A stretch of 64,000 nt of DNA, taken from NCBI GenBank assembly GCA_030148505.1, contig JASBTI010000029.1, forward strand, positions 1 to 64,000, read 5' to 3'. Below the pieces are notes generated by a model. It did no database searches. It saw nothing but the letters and a program-made list of their open reading frames with translations, and was not told the origin of the DNA. Made by a program: the position numbers and the translations under genes. Below, one piece after another: positions 27,090 to 37,058 of the stretch (positions are counted from its first letter, which is position 1; every line of letters begins with the position of its first letter). Origin of the DNA: Rhodanobacter sp. GTDB taxonomy: Bacteria > Pseudomonadota > Gammaproteobacteria > Xanthomonadales > Rhodanobacteraceae.

Positions 27090-29644
27090 AACCGCTTTCC
27101 CCGAATTCCGGCATCCTGGTGGTCGCAGCGCAACGCGAGTTGCGCCGTAGTCTGTTCGACGTGCTCGATCAAGCCGGGTATGCACATATCCACAGTGCGC
27201 GTGACGCAACGCATGCCGCGATTCTTCTGGAGGGTCGGGAGCCACTATCGCTGATGGTCGCCGAGCTGGATGGCGATCTGCGTCAGGCCCAGCAGTCATG
27301 CGAGAAGCTGAGGTGTCTGCCCGGCGCCGCCGATGTACCGTTGATAGCGATTCTCACCGCGCAGGCCAGCTTCAATCCAGCCGAGTTGGCCACTGATATC
27401 GATGCGTGGATGTATGCGTCGCAAATCCAGGCCGAACTGTTGGCACGCTGGACATGCCTTCAGAGCCGCGGGCTCAGGCCACGCCAGCCTCGCAGCGTCG
27501 ATCCTGAAGACTACCGTTACCTGTACGAGGAGGGCGACGCCGAGTGGTTGATCGTTGACCCCGCTACCGCGTGTGTCGTCGAAGTGAGTCCCGCTGTCGC
27601 AAGGCATAGCCGGACTCCCGCAAGCCAATGGTTCAACTTGCCGTTGGCCGAGGCGCTAAAATTCGAAGGAATTACCGTCGACAAGATCCTGCTTGAGGCC
27701 GATCGACGCTGGCATCCGTGTCAGCGCAAGTCATCCCAGGGAGTCGATATCGGTCAGGCCAGTGCGCGCCGCTTACGTCATGACAACGGCGAAGTCGTCG
27801 CGTTGATGTTTCGCAGTGATCGCGCCGACCTGCGAGCCGAGGCCGCGTTGTCGTTGTTGCCGCGCTTGTTTGCCTCCAGCAGCGGGGTCGACGCAAAGGG
27901 AGTGGCAGCCCAACTTCTGTTTGATGAGTTGAGTCTTGACTACCTTGCCGTCTGGTCCGCACGGCGCGACGGTGCGGATGCGCCGTCGCGGCTGCTGCAA
28001 CTTTGGAATGGCGGGGACCGAGCATGGCCCCCGGCTTCCGCGCAAGCCTCATTGCAATTGGTATTGGCAGGCAAGTCCGTCATGTATCGGGTCGATGCAC
28101 AGCGTCTGGCGCCGATGGACCCTTTGCTTGGGCAGTTGGAACTTGCCGGTTTCGCCGCGTTGCCGTTGTTTGACGAACGTCACACCGTCATCGGTGCCAT
28201 GCTCGCCGGGTGCCGGCGGGGGTTCGGCGAGATGAGCATCATCGAGCCGGTGCTGCGCTGTGCCGCAGCGCGGTTCGCGCAGGTGATCGAGTTGAGCCGA
28301 ACCCGGGAGCAGGGCCGTGCGGAGGGTCTCGTCGACGGACTTACCGGATTGCCCAACCGACTGCTTTTCAACGATCGGCTGGACACGATCATTCGCGAGG
28401 CAACGCGCAATGGCGAATGCTTTGCCGTGCTGTTTGTCGACCTCGATCGCTTCAAGGCGATCAATGACACCCATGGCCATGCTGCCGGCGATCAGGTCCT
28501 GCGAGTGGTTACCCAGCGTTTGTGCAGCAGCATCCGCGCTTCCGACACGGTGGCGCGTTACGCGGGCGACGAATTCACCGTAGTCCTTAGGCACATCGTG
28601 AAGAATGACGACGTCACGCGCGTTGCCGAAAAGATCGTGCAGGTCATGGAGTCGCCGCTGCACCTCGATGACGGTACCGAGCTGCAGGTCACCGCGTCGA
28701 TGGGCCTGAGCTTCTTTCCGGACGATGCCGGTGATGCCGAAACCTTGCTGAAGCATGCCGACGAAGCGATGTATTCGGCCAAGCACAAGGGACGCAACAA
28801 CTTTCAGATCTACGAAGTGAGCCCCGAATACGCCAAGCAGCACGGTACTGTCTTGCGCTCCCGGTTGCGTCACGCCGAGGGCAATGCCGAGTTGCGGGTG
28901 GTGTATCAACCTCAGGTCAATACGGCGAGCGAGGATATCGTCGGCATGGAGGCCCTGGTGCGCTGGGATCACCCGGAGCTTGGGCTGATCAGTCCGGCGG
29001 TATTCATCCCCCTGGCGGAGGAAACCGGCTTGATTGTATCGATCGGAGAATGGGTGATGCGGACCGCCTGCCATCAGGCCAGGGAATGGGAGCAACGTTA
29101 CGGATTGCGTCTGCGCCTTGGTGTGAACCTGTCGGCGGTACAGTTGATGGAGCCGACCCTGCTGGACATGGTGACCCGGGTATTGCAGGAGACAGGCCTG
29201 GACCCGGGCCTGCTCGAGCTGGAGATTACCGAGAGCGTCTCGATCAAGGAAGCACCCAACCTGGTCGAGAATCTGCAGGCGCTGCATCACCTTGGTTGCC
29301 ATATCGCCATCGATGACTTTGGCACCGGCGCGGCGTCCTTGGACTATTTGCGCAGACTGCCGGCCGATCGGATCAAGATCGACCAGAGTTTCGTGCGCAA
29401 TATCGGTGTCGACCCTGACGATGAGGCCATTGTGCGCGCGACCATCGACATGGCTCACCGGCTCAAGCGTGCGGTGGTGGCGGAAGGGGTCGAAACCGAG
29501 CAGCACCTCGAGTTCCTTCGTGACCATCAATGCGACGAATTGCAGGGTTATCTTTTCTGCCGGCCGTTGCAGACGGTAAGTTTCGACAAATTGTTGGCCG
29601 AGCGTCAGCGGTTGCTGGACGTGCGTGCGACCGCGACGGCTTGA
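27086..29644 (+). CDS. GGDEF and EAL domain cyclic-di-GMP signalling protein with receiver-like N-terminus
   Basis: The 852-residue soluble protein probably makes or breaks cyclic di-GMP. In order: a receiver-like domain (about 8-125) lacking the usual acidic phosphorylation site arrangement, a PAS-like region (about 150-260), a GAF-like region (about 265-405), a GGDEF domain and an EAL domain. The GGDEF motif is AGDEF (493-497) with the inhibitory I-site RASD five residues before it (484-487). The EAL motif is intact at 622-624 (MEALVRW), with IDDFGTG later, so phosphodiesterase activity is likely. The AGDEF variant is often still a cyclase. Which activity dominates cannot be read from sequence. 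Confidence 0.92.
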   Translation: MKPLSPNSGILVVAAQRELRRSLFDVLDQAGYAHIHSARDATHAAILLEGREPLSLMVAELDGDLRQAQQSCEKLRCLPGAADVPLIAILTAQASFNPAELATDIDAWMYASQIQAELLARWTCLQSRGLRPRQPRSVDPEDYRYLYEEGDAEWLIVDPATACVVEVSPAVARHSRTPASQWFNLPLAEALKFEGITVDKILLEADRRWHPCQRKSSQGVDIGQASARRLRHDNGEVVALMFRSDRADLRAEAALSLLPRLFASSSGVDAKGVAAQLLFDELSLDYLAVWSARRDGADAPSRLLQLWNGGDRAWPPASAQASLQLVLAGKSVMYRVDAQRLAPMDPLLGQLELAGFAALPLFDERHTVIGAMLAGCRRGFGEMSIIEPVLRCAAARFAQVIELSRTREQGRAEGLVDGLTGLPNRLLFNDRLDTIIREATRNGECFAVLFVDLDRFKAINDTHGHAAGDQVLRVVTQRLCSSIRASDTVARYAGDEFTVVLRHIVKNDDVTRVAEKIVQVMESPLHLDDGTELQVTASMGLSFFPDDAGDAETLLKHADEAMYSAKHKGRNNFQIYEVSPEYAKQHGTVLRSRLRHAEGNAELRVVYQPQVNTASEDIVGMEALVRWDHPELGLISPAVFIPLAEETGLIVSIGEWVMRTACHQAREWEQRYGLRLRLGVNLSAVQLMEPTLLDMVTRVLQETGLDPGLLELEITESVSIKEAPNLVENLQALHHLGCHIAIDDFGTGAASLDYLRRLPADRIKIDQSFVRNIGVDPDDEAIVRATIDMAHRLKRAVVAEGVETEQHLEFLRDHQCDELQGYLFCRPLQTVSFDKLLAERQRLLDVRATATA

Positions 29645-29771
29645 GCCGATGGCAAATGACCCCATAACTGGCATTTGTCCCGGTACTGCCAGGCAGCAGA
29701 TCGACGGTGGTGTATGACAACCAGCGCAACGGGTTGCGCGTTAAGCTGCCGGCAGCAGATGATTTGGATGC

Positions 29772-29799
29772 TGAACTCGCCCGTCTGCGTGTGGTCAGA
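29772..29799 (+). promoter_or_regulatory. Candidate sigma-E promoter upstream of rpoE
   Basis: TGAACTC (29772-29778), a 16-nt spacer and TCAGA (29795-29799) resemble the extracytoplasmic sigma-E consensus GGAACTT-N16-TCNNA. A start near 29806 would leave a leader of about 30 nt before rpoE. Autoregulation of rpoE operons is well established in other gammaproteobacteria. The match here is by eye only. Confidence 0.4.
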
Positions 29800-29835
29800 G
29801 CGGCGCGTTCAGTTCGACACAAGTACCCGCAGCGG

Positions 29836-30459
29836 ATGACGGCATTGACAACGGATACGGCCCGGACGGGCGAAAACGAGCTGGATCGTACCTTGGTCGA
29901 GCGGGTTCAGAACGGAGACAAGCGTGCTTTCGACTTGCTAGTGCGCAAGTATCAGCACAAGCTGATCGGCCTGATTTCCCGTTATGTGAAAAGCCATGCG
30001 GAATGCGAAGACATCGCCCAGGAGTCCTTCATTCGCGCATGGCGGGCTATTGGCTCGTTTCGTGGCGACAGCGCGTTCTATACCTGGCTCTACAAAATTG
30101 CGGTAAACACCGCTAAAAACCACCTGGTGTCGATGGGGCGGCGCCCGCCGGCTGACGATGTCGATGCCGAGGATGCCCTCTTCATGGCGGGCGCCGAGCG
30201 CATGCATGACAATGCCACGCCCGAACGCGAAATGATGCGTCAGGAGATTGAACAATCCGTGTTTTCCACTGTCCAAGCGTTGCCCGAGGAGCTGAGGACG
30301 GCCATTACGCTGCGCGAAGTGGATGGTCTCAGTTACGATGAAATCGCCGACGCGATGGGCTGCCCGATTGGTACGGTGCGTTCGCGCATTTTTAGGGCAC
30401 GCGAGGCAATCGACGAGAAACTGCGGCCTTTGTTGTCGGGCCATGAGGAACAGACATGA
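29836..30459 (+). CDS. rpoE: RNA polymerase sigma-E factor (envelope stress)
   Basis: This ECF sigma factor controls the envelope-stress regulon. The 207-residue product has region 2 (FDLLVRKYQHKL, CEDIAQESFIRAWRAIGSFRGDSAFYTWLYKIAVNTAKN) and region 4 (LREVDGLSYDEIADAMGCPIGTVRSRIFRAREAI). The ATG at 29836 gives a start comparable to E. coli RpoE (LVERVQNGDKRAF near the front). The open frame upstream to 29707 has no support. It overlaps rseA by 4 bp, and degP follows, the classical sigma-E cluster. Confidence 0.95.
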   Translation: MTALTTDTARTGENELDRTLVERVQNGDKRAFDLLVRKYQHKLIGLISRYVKSHAECEDIAQESFIRAWRAIGSFRGDSAFYTWLYKIAVNTAKNHLVSMGRRPPADDVDAEDALFMAGAERMHDNATPEREMMRQEIEQSVFSTVQALPEELRTAITLREVDGLSYDEIADAMGCPIGTVRSRIFRAREAIDEKLRPLLSGHEEQT

Positions 30460-31127
30460 ATCAGGCAGACATGAATCTGGACGCCCGGGAAAGCCTTTCG
30501 GCCGGCATTGATGGCGAGCTGAGGCGAGAAGAGTTGCGCTTCATGTTACGACGGCTTGACCACGACGTCTCACTGCAACAGGCATGGGGAAATTATCACC
30601 TTGCTCGCGATGGCCTGCGGCGTGAGCTGCCGGCGATGGCAAGCAGCGGGTTTGCGGCCAGGGTAATGCAGGCGATCGAGCAGGAGACCATCCCCGCAGT
30701 CAGTCCGGCCCGACGAAATCACTGGTTACGCTGGTCGGCGGGCGGCGCGATTGCCGCCAGTGTGGCTGCGGCGGCCTTGATGATCGGGCAGCCGATGGGC
30801 GACGCCGAACAGACTGCCGTCAATGCGTCGCATCAGGCCAGCGCGCTTGCCAGTGCGGCGCGGCACCCGGTTGCTCCTACCAAGGCGTCAGGCATGCCGG
30901 CGGTAGTGCCGCCGTGGCTGAGTGGCAATGCGGCTGGCATGCTGAGCCAGCGAGCCTCGTTCGGCGAGGATCAGTCCAGCAACCCGGGGCGGATTGCCGC
31001 GTATCCGTCCTTGCGCCGTTACCGCACGCTGGACAACAACGATGGCACCTACTTGCTGTTGTTGAATCAGCAGCAACCTTCCGTTGAGCAAACCGTTCCG
31101 CAACAGGCGACGATCTCCGCACAGTAG
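30456..31127 (+). CDS. rseA: Anti-sigma-E factor RseA
   Basis: This inner-membrane anti-sigma factor holds sigma-E inactive until proteolysed under envelope stress. The 223-residue product has an N-terminal cytoplasmic RseA domain (LSAGIDGELRREELRFMLRRL, then WGNYHLARDGLRREL), one transmembrane helix at about 94-112, and a low-complexity Ala/Gln-rich periplasmic part. Translation is coupled to rpoE by the ATGA overlap. No rseB is present; degP follows directly after 157 nt. Confidence 0.9.
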   Translation: MNQADMNLDARESLSAGIDGELRREELRFMLRRLDHDVSLQQAWGNYHLARDGLRRELPAMASSGFAARVMQAIEQETIPAVSPARRNHWLRWSAGGAIAASVAAAALMIGQPMGDAEQTAVNASHQASALASAARHPVAPTKASGMPAVVPPWLSGNAAGMLSQRASFGEDQSSNPGRIAAYPSLRRYRTLDNNDGTYLLLLNQQQPSVEQTVPQQATISAQ

Positions 31128-31284
31128 TTTTGCCCGCGTGAGAGTCCGCGCGTGAACCCGCTAATTTTCTGACAGTGCCCAGTCATGCGGTTGCATGGTC
31201 AGCGTTGCGGAACGCGTGTGGAAGACGATAACCCCAACCCCAGGGCCGCCGGGTCCGGTCCGAACTCAAACTTGAGGAGCAGTC

Positions 31285-32739
31285 ATGAGTCATTCCATCT
31301 TGCGCACCCTCGCATGTTCCGCGTTGCTGGGTATTGCGACAGTCAGCGGCGTGCAGGCGCAGACCGCCTCGAGCGCCAGCTCCCTACCGGATTTTACCGG
31401 GATCGTGCAAAAGAACGCGCCAGCCGTCGTACACGTCGAAGCCAAATACAGCGGCAACAGCCCAGCACAATCCATGCAGCCTGGCCAACAGCTGGCGCCC
31501 GGTGATCCTCAGGCGGAGATTTTGCGTCGCTTCTTCGGGATGCCGATGATTCCCTCTCCGCAGGAGCAGGCCCATATTTCCGTTGGTTCAGGGTTCATCA
31601 TTTCCCGCGACGGCTACATTCTTACCAACAATCACGTGGTGGCAGGAGCCGATTCGGTCACCGTGCGATTGCAGGATCGACGAACCTTCACCGCCAAGGT
31701 GGTCGGTACCGACCCGAAATACGATATCGCCTTGCTCAAGGTGAAAGACGGCGACAACTTGCCAACCGTGACCATCGGTGATTCGCGCAGCCTCAAGGCC
31801 GGGCAGTGGGTGCTGGCGATCGGTTCGCCGTTTGGCTTTGATTACACGGTCACCCAAGGCATCGTCAGTGCAGTGGGACGCAATCTAGGAAGCGGCGACC
31901 AGCCCTATACATCGTTCATCCAGACCGATGTGCCGATCAATCGCGGCAATTCCGGTGGTCCGCTGTTCAACATGAAGGGACAAGTGGTCGGCATCAATTC
32001 CCAGATTTATTCCAATACCGGGGGTTATCTGGGCGTGGCGTTCTCGATCCCGATTGATGTGGCGATGAACGCGGTGCAACAGCTCAAGACCAAGGGTTAT
32101 GTCACCCGTGGACAGCTTGGCGTCAGTGTCCAGACGGTCAGCGATGCCATGGTCAAGGCGCTCAAGCTGGCAGACGGAACCGGTGCGGCCGTAGCCTCCG
32201 TGTCGGCGGATTCCGGGGCCGAAAAAGCCGGCATCCAGCCAGGCGACATCATTCTCGCCTACAACGGCCAGACCCTGCGTCAGGCGTCGGATCTGCCGCC
32301 ACTGGTTGGCATGACCAAGCCGGGGACCAAGGTGCCGGTCGAGATCTTGCGCGATGGCAAGAAAATCACCCTGATGGTAACCATCGGCGAAATGCCCAGG
32401 GACCAGAGCGGTGTAGACAATCACCAAGGCACGGCGGCATCTGAAACCGGTTCCGCGGCCCTGGGGCTGAGCGTGAAGTCGATGGACAGCGATACGCGTC
32501 AGCAGTTGGGCTTGAAATCCGGCCAAGGCGTGATCATCAGCAACATCAGCGGCGCGGTGGCCGCCCAGGCCGGTTTGCAGCAGGGCGATGTGATCCTGAT
32601 GGTCAACCAGCAGAAGATCGGCAGCGTGGCGGCGTTCCGCAAGGCGACCGAAGGCGTGAAAGCCGGCAGTACGGTGCTGTTGCTAGTGCGTCACGGAGAT
32701 CAGAGCGGCTTTGTCGCCCTGACGGTGCCGAAGAAGTAG
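31285..32739 (+). CDS. Periplasmic Do-type serine protease (DegP/MucD)
   Basis: This HtrA-family protease and chaperone clears misfolded envelope proteins. The 484-residue product has a signal peptide (about 1-25), a trypsin-like domain with catalytic His117 (TNNHVV), Asp147 (YDIALLK) and Ser223 (GNSGGP), and two PDZ domains (about 275-370 and 390-480). GAGGAGC precedes the ATG. Placement after rpoE-rseA matches the mucD/degP position. The exact orthologue (degP or mucD) is not resolved, so no symbol is given. Confidence 0.95.
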   Translation: MSHSILRTLACSALLGIATVSGVQAQTASSASSLPDFTGIVQKNAPAVVHVEAKYSGNSPAQSMQPGQQLAPGDPQAEILRRFFGMPMIPSPQEQAHISVGSGFIISRDGYILTNNHVVAGADSVTVRLQDRRTFTAKVVGTDPKYDIALLKVKDGDNLPTVTIGDSRSLKAGQWVLAIGSPFGFDYTVTQGIVSAVGRNLGSGDQPYTSFIQTDVPINRGNSGGPLFNMKGQVVGINSQIYSNTGGYLGVAFSIPIDVAMNAVQQLKTKGYVTRGQLGVSVQTVSDAMVKALKLADGTGAAVASVSADSGAEKAGIQPGDIILAYNGQTLRQASDLPPLVGMTKPGTKVPVEILRDGKKITLMVTIGEMPRDQSGVDNHQGTAASETGSAALGLSVKSMDSDTRQQLGLKSGQGVIISNISGAVAAQAGLQQGDVILMVNQQKIGSVAAFRKATEGVKAGSTVLLLVRHGDQSGFVALTVPKK

Positions 32740-32763
32740 TCGCCGATTTTCGCTGTCATGTGC

Positions 32764-32801
32764 GCGCCAGGAGGGCATCCCCGCGGATGCTCTCCTGGCG
32801 C
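32764..32801 (+). terminator. Hairpin downstream of degP
   Basis: A 17-bp stem (one G-T pair) with a 4-nt loop begins 24 nt after the stop. It lacks a following T run, so it may act as a transcript stabiliser or factor-dependent terminator rather than a classical one. Confidence 0.55.
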
Positions 32802-32956
32802 CGTGTGATGGTCGTCCGCGATAGCCATGGGTACGGCAAGGCGACGGCCCCTCGGTTACATGCGACAATGCCGGGTTCGCATTACCATTCCGGTGATGCG
32901 CCGCCAGCTGCTGACGCAAGGCGGTCACCCCCAGTCCGACAGGCCGCCAGCGCTCC

Positions 32957-34759
32957 ATGGAATTGATCCGCAACTTCTCCATCATTGCCCATATCGACCA
33001 TGGCAAATCCACCCTGGCGGACCGGATCATCCAGATTTGCGGTGGCCTGGCCGAGCGCGAAATGGAAGCTCAGGTGCTTGACACCAATCCGATCGAGCGA
33101 GAGCGCGGGATCACCATCAAGGCACAGTCGGTATCGCTGCCGTACACTGCGCGCGACGGCAAGACCTACCAGCTCAACTTCATCGACACCCCCGGTCACG
33201 TGGACTTTTCCTATGAGGTCAGCCGCTCGCTGGCGGCCTGCGAAGGCGCGCTGCTGGTGGTCGATGCGGCGCAGGGGGTCGAGGCGCAGTCGGTGGCCAA
33301 CTGTTACACCGCCGTGGAGCAGGGGCTGGAAGTGGTACCGGTACTGAACAAGATCGATTTGCCGACCGCCGATATCGACAAGGTGAAGGGCGAGATCGAG
33401 GCGGTGATCGGTATCGACGCTACCGACGCGGTGGCGATCAGCGCCAAGACCGGCCTCAACGTGGTCGAGGTGCTGGAGGCGATCATCGCCCGCATCCCGC
33501 CGCCCAAGCCACGCGACAGCGACCGGCTGCAGGCGCTGATCATCGATTCCTGGTTCGACAATTACCTCGGTGTCGTCTCGTTGGTGCGAGTGATGCAGGG
33601 TGAGATCAAGCCCGGCGACAAGCTGTTGGTGATGTCCACCGGACGCACCCACGATGTCGGCGAGGTCGGCGTGTTCACCCCCAAGCGCAAGAAGCTGGAG
33701 AAACTCGGAGCCGGCGAGGTGGGCTGGATCAATGCCTCGATCAAGAATGTGCATGGTGCGCCGGTTGGCGACACCTTGACGCACGCTGGCAAGCCGGCCG
33801 ACAAGCCCTTGCCCGGTTTTCAGCAGATGCAGCCGCGCGTGTTTTCAGGCCTTTTTCCGGTGTCCTCGGACGACTACCCCGCGCTGCGTGAGGCGCTGGA
33901 CAAATTGCGGCTCAACGATGCTGCGCTTTTTTTCGAACCGGAGTCGTCCGAAGCCATGGGTTTCGGTTTCCGTTGCGGCTTCCTCGGCATGCTGCACATG
34001 GAGATCGTGCAGGAGCGGCTGGAGCGCGAGTACGGCCTGGACCTGATCACCACCGCACCGACCGTGGTCTATGAGGTGCTGAAAAGCGACGGTACGACGA
34101 TGCTGCTGGACAATCCGGCCAAGCTGCCGACGAACTCCAGCCTGGTGCAAGAGATCCGCGAGCCGATCATTGTCGCTAACATCTTGGTGCCGAAAGAACC
34201 GCCAGAACATGTGGGTGCCGTGATCAAACTCTGCCAGGAGAAGCGCGGTGTACAGCGCTCGATCCAGTATCTGGCGACGCAAGTGCAGATCAGCTATGAA
34301 ATGCCGTTGGCCGAAGTGGTGATGGATTTCTTCGATCGCCTGAAGTCGGTGTCGCGCGGCTATGCGTCGATGGATTACCACTTCGACCGTTTCGAGGCCG
34401 GCCCGTTCGTACGGACCGATGTGCTGATCAACGGTGACCGCGTCGACGCATTGAGCTTGATCATGCACCGCAGCCACGCCGAGCGCCGTGGCCGCGAGCT
34501 GGTCGAACGGATGAAGGAGCTGATTCCACGTCAGCAGTTCGACGTGGCGATCCAGGCTGCTATCGGTGCGCAGATCATCGCGCGTTCCACCGTCAAGGCG
34601 TTGCGCAAGAACGTTCTGGCGAAATGCTATGGCGGCGATGTCAGTCGCAAAAAGAAATTGCTGGAAAAGCAGAAAGAAGGCAAGAAACGCATGAAGCAGG
34701 TCGGTCGGGTGGAAATTCCACAGGAAGCCTTCCTTGCCGTGCTGAAAGCCGATAAATAA
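32957..34759 (+). CDS. lepA: Elongation factor 4 (back-translocase)
   Basis: EF4/LepA is a ribosome-associated GTPase affecting elongation and initiation fidelity. The 600-residue product has GTPase motifs AHIDHGKST (11-19), [14 protein letters not shown] and NKIDLP, EF-G-like domains, and the LepA-specific basic C-terminus with [26 protein letters not shown]. The start ATG gives [14 protein letters not shown]. Its position directly before lepB is the classical lep operon. Confidence 0.97.
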   Translation: MELIRNFSIIAHIDHGKSTLADRIIQICGGLAEREMEAQVLDTNPIERERGITIKAQSVSLPYTARDGKTYQLNFIDTPGHVDFSYEVSRSLAACEGALLVVDAAQGVEAQSVANCYTAVEQGLEVVPVLNKIDLPTADIDKVKGEIEAVIGIDATDAVAISAKTGLNVVEVLEAIIARIPPPKPRDSDRLQALIIDSWFDNYLGVVSLVRVMQGEIKPGDKLLVMSTGRTHDVGEVGVFTPKRKKLEKLGAGEVGWINASIKNVHGAPVGDTLTHAGKPADKPLPGFQQMQPRVFSGLFPVSSDDYPALREALDKLRLNDAALFFEPESSEAMGFGFRCGFLGMLHMEIVQERLEREYGLDLITTAPTVVYEVLKSDGTTMLLDNPAKLPTNSSLVQEIREPIIVANILVPKEPPEHVGAVIKLCQEKRGVQRSIQYLATQVQISYEMPLAEVVMDFFDRLKSVSRGYASMDYHFDRFEAGPFVRTDVLINGDRVDALSLIMHRSHAERRGRELVERMKELIPRQQFDVAIQAAIGAQIIARSTVKALRKNVLAKCYGGDVSRKKKLLEKQKEGKKRMKQVGRVEIPQEAFLAVLKADK

Positions 34760-34782
34760 CGAAGGCGATCTGGAGTCAGGGC

Positions 34783-35694
34783 ATGGAATTTGATTTTGCG
34801 GCGATTTTGCTTGGCCTTACCGTGTTGTTCGGCCTGGTATGGGGGCTGGATCGGCTGGTTTTCTACAAGCGGCGCAAGGCGCGTCTGGACGCTGCTGGCG
34901 TGGACTACAGCGATCCGGTGGCCGTGGACTGGGCACGGTCGCTGTTCCCCGTCGTGCTGGTGGTCTTGCTGTTGCGCTCGTTCGTGGCGGAGCCGTTCCG
35001 GATTCCCTCCGGATCGATGATGCCGACCTTGGACGTAGGCGATTTCATTCTGGTCAACAAATTCGCCTATGGACTGCGACTGCCCGTGTTCAACACCAAG
35101 ATTCTCGACCTGGGTGAACCCAAACGGGGCGATGTGGTGGTATTTCGTTTTCCGGGCTACCTGTGCCGTGACGGCGGCAAACTGGTACGTAGCGGCGACA
35201 TGACCTGCGACAATCCGCATGAGCCGGTGAAAAAAGAAAACTGGATCAAGCGGGTGATCGGATTACCGGGCGACACCATCCAATCGCATGGCTCCGAGTT
35301 GTTCATCAACGGCAAGTTGGTCACTGCCGATGAGATAGGCCCCTACCAGGGCAATCCTAAGCGTAGCGTCGACCAGATGATGCTCGCGATGGGTGCAACA
35401 GTATGGAACGAGCACCTGCCACGCCCCGATGGCAGCACGGTCAACCATATGATCGCGCGGATGCCTGCCTACACCATGCCCAATTCGATTCCCAACGACA
35501 AAGTGCCGTCCAAGGTGCCGCCGGGTTGCTACCTGGTCATGGGCGACAACCGCAACGACAGCCTGGATGGTCGCTGGTGGGGCTGCATGCCGGAGAAAAA
35601 CCTGGCCGGCAAGGCGTTTCTGATCTGGATGAGCTGGAAAGGCTGGGGCACCGGCGGGGTCGACTTCTCCCGCATCGGAACCGTGATTCATTAA
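34783..35694 (+). CDS. lepB: Signal peptidase I
   Basis: This leader peptidase releases Sec-exported proteins at the outer face of the inner membrane. The 303-residue product has two N-terminal membrane helices (about 5-26 and 54-68) and the Ser/Lys dyad Ser78 (PSGSMMPT) and Lys156 (WIKRVIGLPGD). Box E is MGDNRNDSLDGRWWG. It is 23 nt downstream of lepA. Two Cys residues in the periplasmic part (131-142 region) resemble the disulphide-bearing loop of other gammaproteobacterial enzymes. Confidence 0.96.
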   Translation: MEFDFAAILLGLTVLFGLVWGLDRLVFYKRRKARLDAAGVDYSDPVAVDWARSLFPVVLVVLLLRSFVAEPFRIPSGSMMPTLDVGDFILVNKFAYGLRLPVFNTKILDLGEPKRGDVVVFRFPGYLCRDGGKLVRSGDMTCDNPHEPVKKENWIKRVIGLPGDTIQSHGSELFINGKLVTADEIGPYQGNPKRSVDQMMLAMGATVWNEHLPRPDGSTVNHMIARMPAYTMPNSIPNDKVPSKVPPGCYLVMGDNRNDSLDGRWWGCMPEKNLAGKAFLIWMSWKGWGTGGVDFSRIGTVIH

Positions 35695-35860
35695 TCAGAA
35701 TGAGGCGCGGCAATCTGAATCGGGCAGGGTGTCGCGGACAAGGTCCGGAGGCCACTGGCATAATCGGTCGGAAAGTCGGTGTGTCGGGCCATCGGACGCA
35801 AGGCATACACACGGTCTTTCACAGGTGATTACGCCGCGCAAGCGGCATAGCGAGGGGACT

Positions 35861-36244
35861 ATGAAATCGAAGCAGTCGGGCATCACCTTGATCGGGTTTC
35901 TGATCGTCATGGTCGTCGTGGGTTTCTTCGGCTTCACGGCGATGAAACTGGTGCCTTCATATTCCGAGTACTTGGGTGTGGTCAAGGCGATGAAGCAGAT
36001 TTCCAGCAGTGGCACCAATGGAAAGTCGCTGGATGAAATTCGTCGGGAACTGATGTTCAAGATGAGTTTCCAGTATGTTGACGATTCGACCATCAGACCT
36101 TCCGACATCACCATCGACCGAAACTCAGGAGGCGCCAGCAGCCTGCATGTCGTCTACGACAAGAAAATTCCATTCATGTACAACATCGACTTCCTGCTGC
36201 ACTTCGACAAGAGCGTGCCCTTGCAGGGCAATGTAGGTCAGTAA
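35861..36244 (+). CDS. DUF4845 family protein with a pilin-like N-terminus
   Basis: The 127-residue protein begins MKSKQSGITLIGFLIVMVVVG, resembling a type IV prepilin leader (charged start, Gly before a hydrophobic helix), followed by a small periplasmic domain. This matches the DUF4845 family, regularly found between lepB and rnc in proteobacteria. Its function is unknown. GAGGGG precedes the ATG at 35861. It is 3 nt upstream of the rnc start, so coupling to rnc is likely. Confidence 0.87.
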   Translation: MKSKQSGITLIGFLIVMVVVGFFGFTAMKLVPSYSEYLGVVKAMKQISSSGTNGKSLDEIRRELMFKMSFQYVDDSTIRPSDITIDRNSGGASSLHVVYDKKIPFMYNIDFLLHFDKSVPLQGNVGQ

Positions 36245-36247
36245 GCT

Positions 36248-36907
36248 TTGAGTCTTTCTTACCGTTTCAGCGACCCGGGGTTGCGTGAACTGGCTTTGAC
36301 CCACCGTAGCGTCGGCAAGCCCAACAACGAGCGGCTGGAATTTCTGGGGGATGCTCTGCTTGGTGCGATCATCGCCGAGATGCTTTACGAAGTGCATCCC
36401 AAGGCCAGTGAAGGAGAGTTGTCGCGTTTGCGCGCGCAGCTGGTCAACGGGCAGGCACTGGCCTGCACAGCGCGCGAGCTGGCGCTTGGCGATGAGCTGA
36501 AGCTCGGCTCGGGCGAGCTCAAGACTGGTGGCTTCCGGCGTGATTCGATTCTCGCCGATGCCTTTGAAGCCATGGTTGCCGCGGTCTATCTGGACGGTGG
36601 CTTTGATGCCTGTCGGCAGAGCGTGCGCGAGCTGTTCGGTGAGCAGATTGCCGCGTTGCGGCGATCCTCCAAGGATGCCAAGACGCGCCTGCAGGAGTGG
36701 TTGCAAGCGGGAGGCTGGCCGTTGCCGCAATACCAGCTGACGGCCAGTCACGGAGAGGATCACGCCAAGACCTTCGATGTCAGCTGCAGCATCGGCGAGC
36801 CGCATCCGATACAAGCCCATGCCAGCGGCAGCAGCCGCCGCAACGCGGAGCAGGACGCGGCCGAAAGCGTGCTCAACCAGCTACTGGAGCGGCATCGCCG
36901 CCCCTGA
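36248..36907 (+). CDS. rnc: Ribonuclease III
   Basis: RNase III cleaves double-stranded RNA, including rRNA precursors. The 219-residue product has the catalytic domain signature [13 protein letters not shown] with acidic residues, then [13 protein letters not shown], and a C-terminal dsRNA-binding domain (KTRLQEWLQ to [14 protein letters not shown]). The only suitable start is TTG at 36248, three bases after the preceding stop, giving [12 protein letters not shown]. This suggests translational coupling and a low initiation rate. Confidence 0.95.
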   Translation: MSLSYRFSDPGLRELALTHRSVGKPNNERLEFLGDALLGAIIAEMLYEVHPKASEGELSRLRAQLVNGQALACTARELALGDELKLGSGELKTGGFRRDSILADAFEAMVAAVYLDGGFDACRQSVRELFGEQIAALRRSSKDAKTRLQEWLQAGGWPLPQYQLTASHGEDHAKTFDVSCSIGEPHPIQAHASGSSRRNAEQDAAESVLNQLLERHRRP

Positions 36908-37058
36908 ACCCCGCCGCACACGGCACTTTGGCGCCCCCGCTTGGACTGTCACTGCGGTCGTGTCATACCGATTCGGCGTGATGACCAACGTGGTCGGTCT
37001 GCCTGCCATGGCCAGCGACCCATTACACTTGCTCCCCGACCAGTCGAGTAGTTCACCC

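Noticed and set aside
28049-29674. 541-residue minus-strand frame over the GGDEF/EAL gene
   Set aside because: It is a shadow of a well-supported gene, with low-complexity His/Gln-rich text and no motifs.
31128-31284. Sigma-E type promoter before degP
   Set aside because: GAAC and TCTGA elements are present, but their spacing (about 11 nt) is too short and no alternative pair fits.
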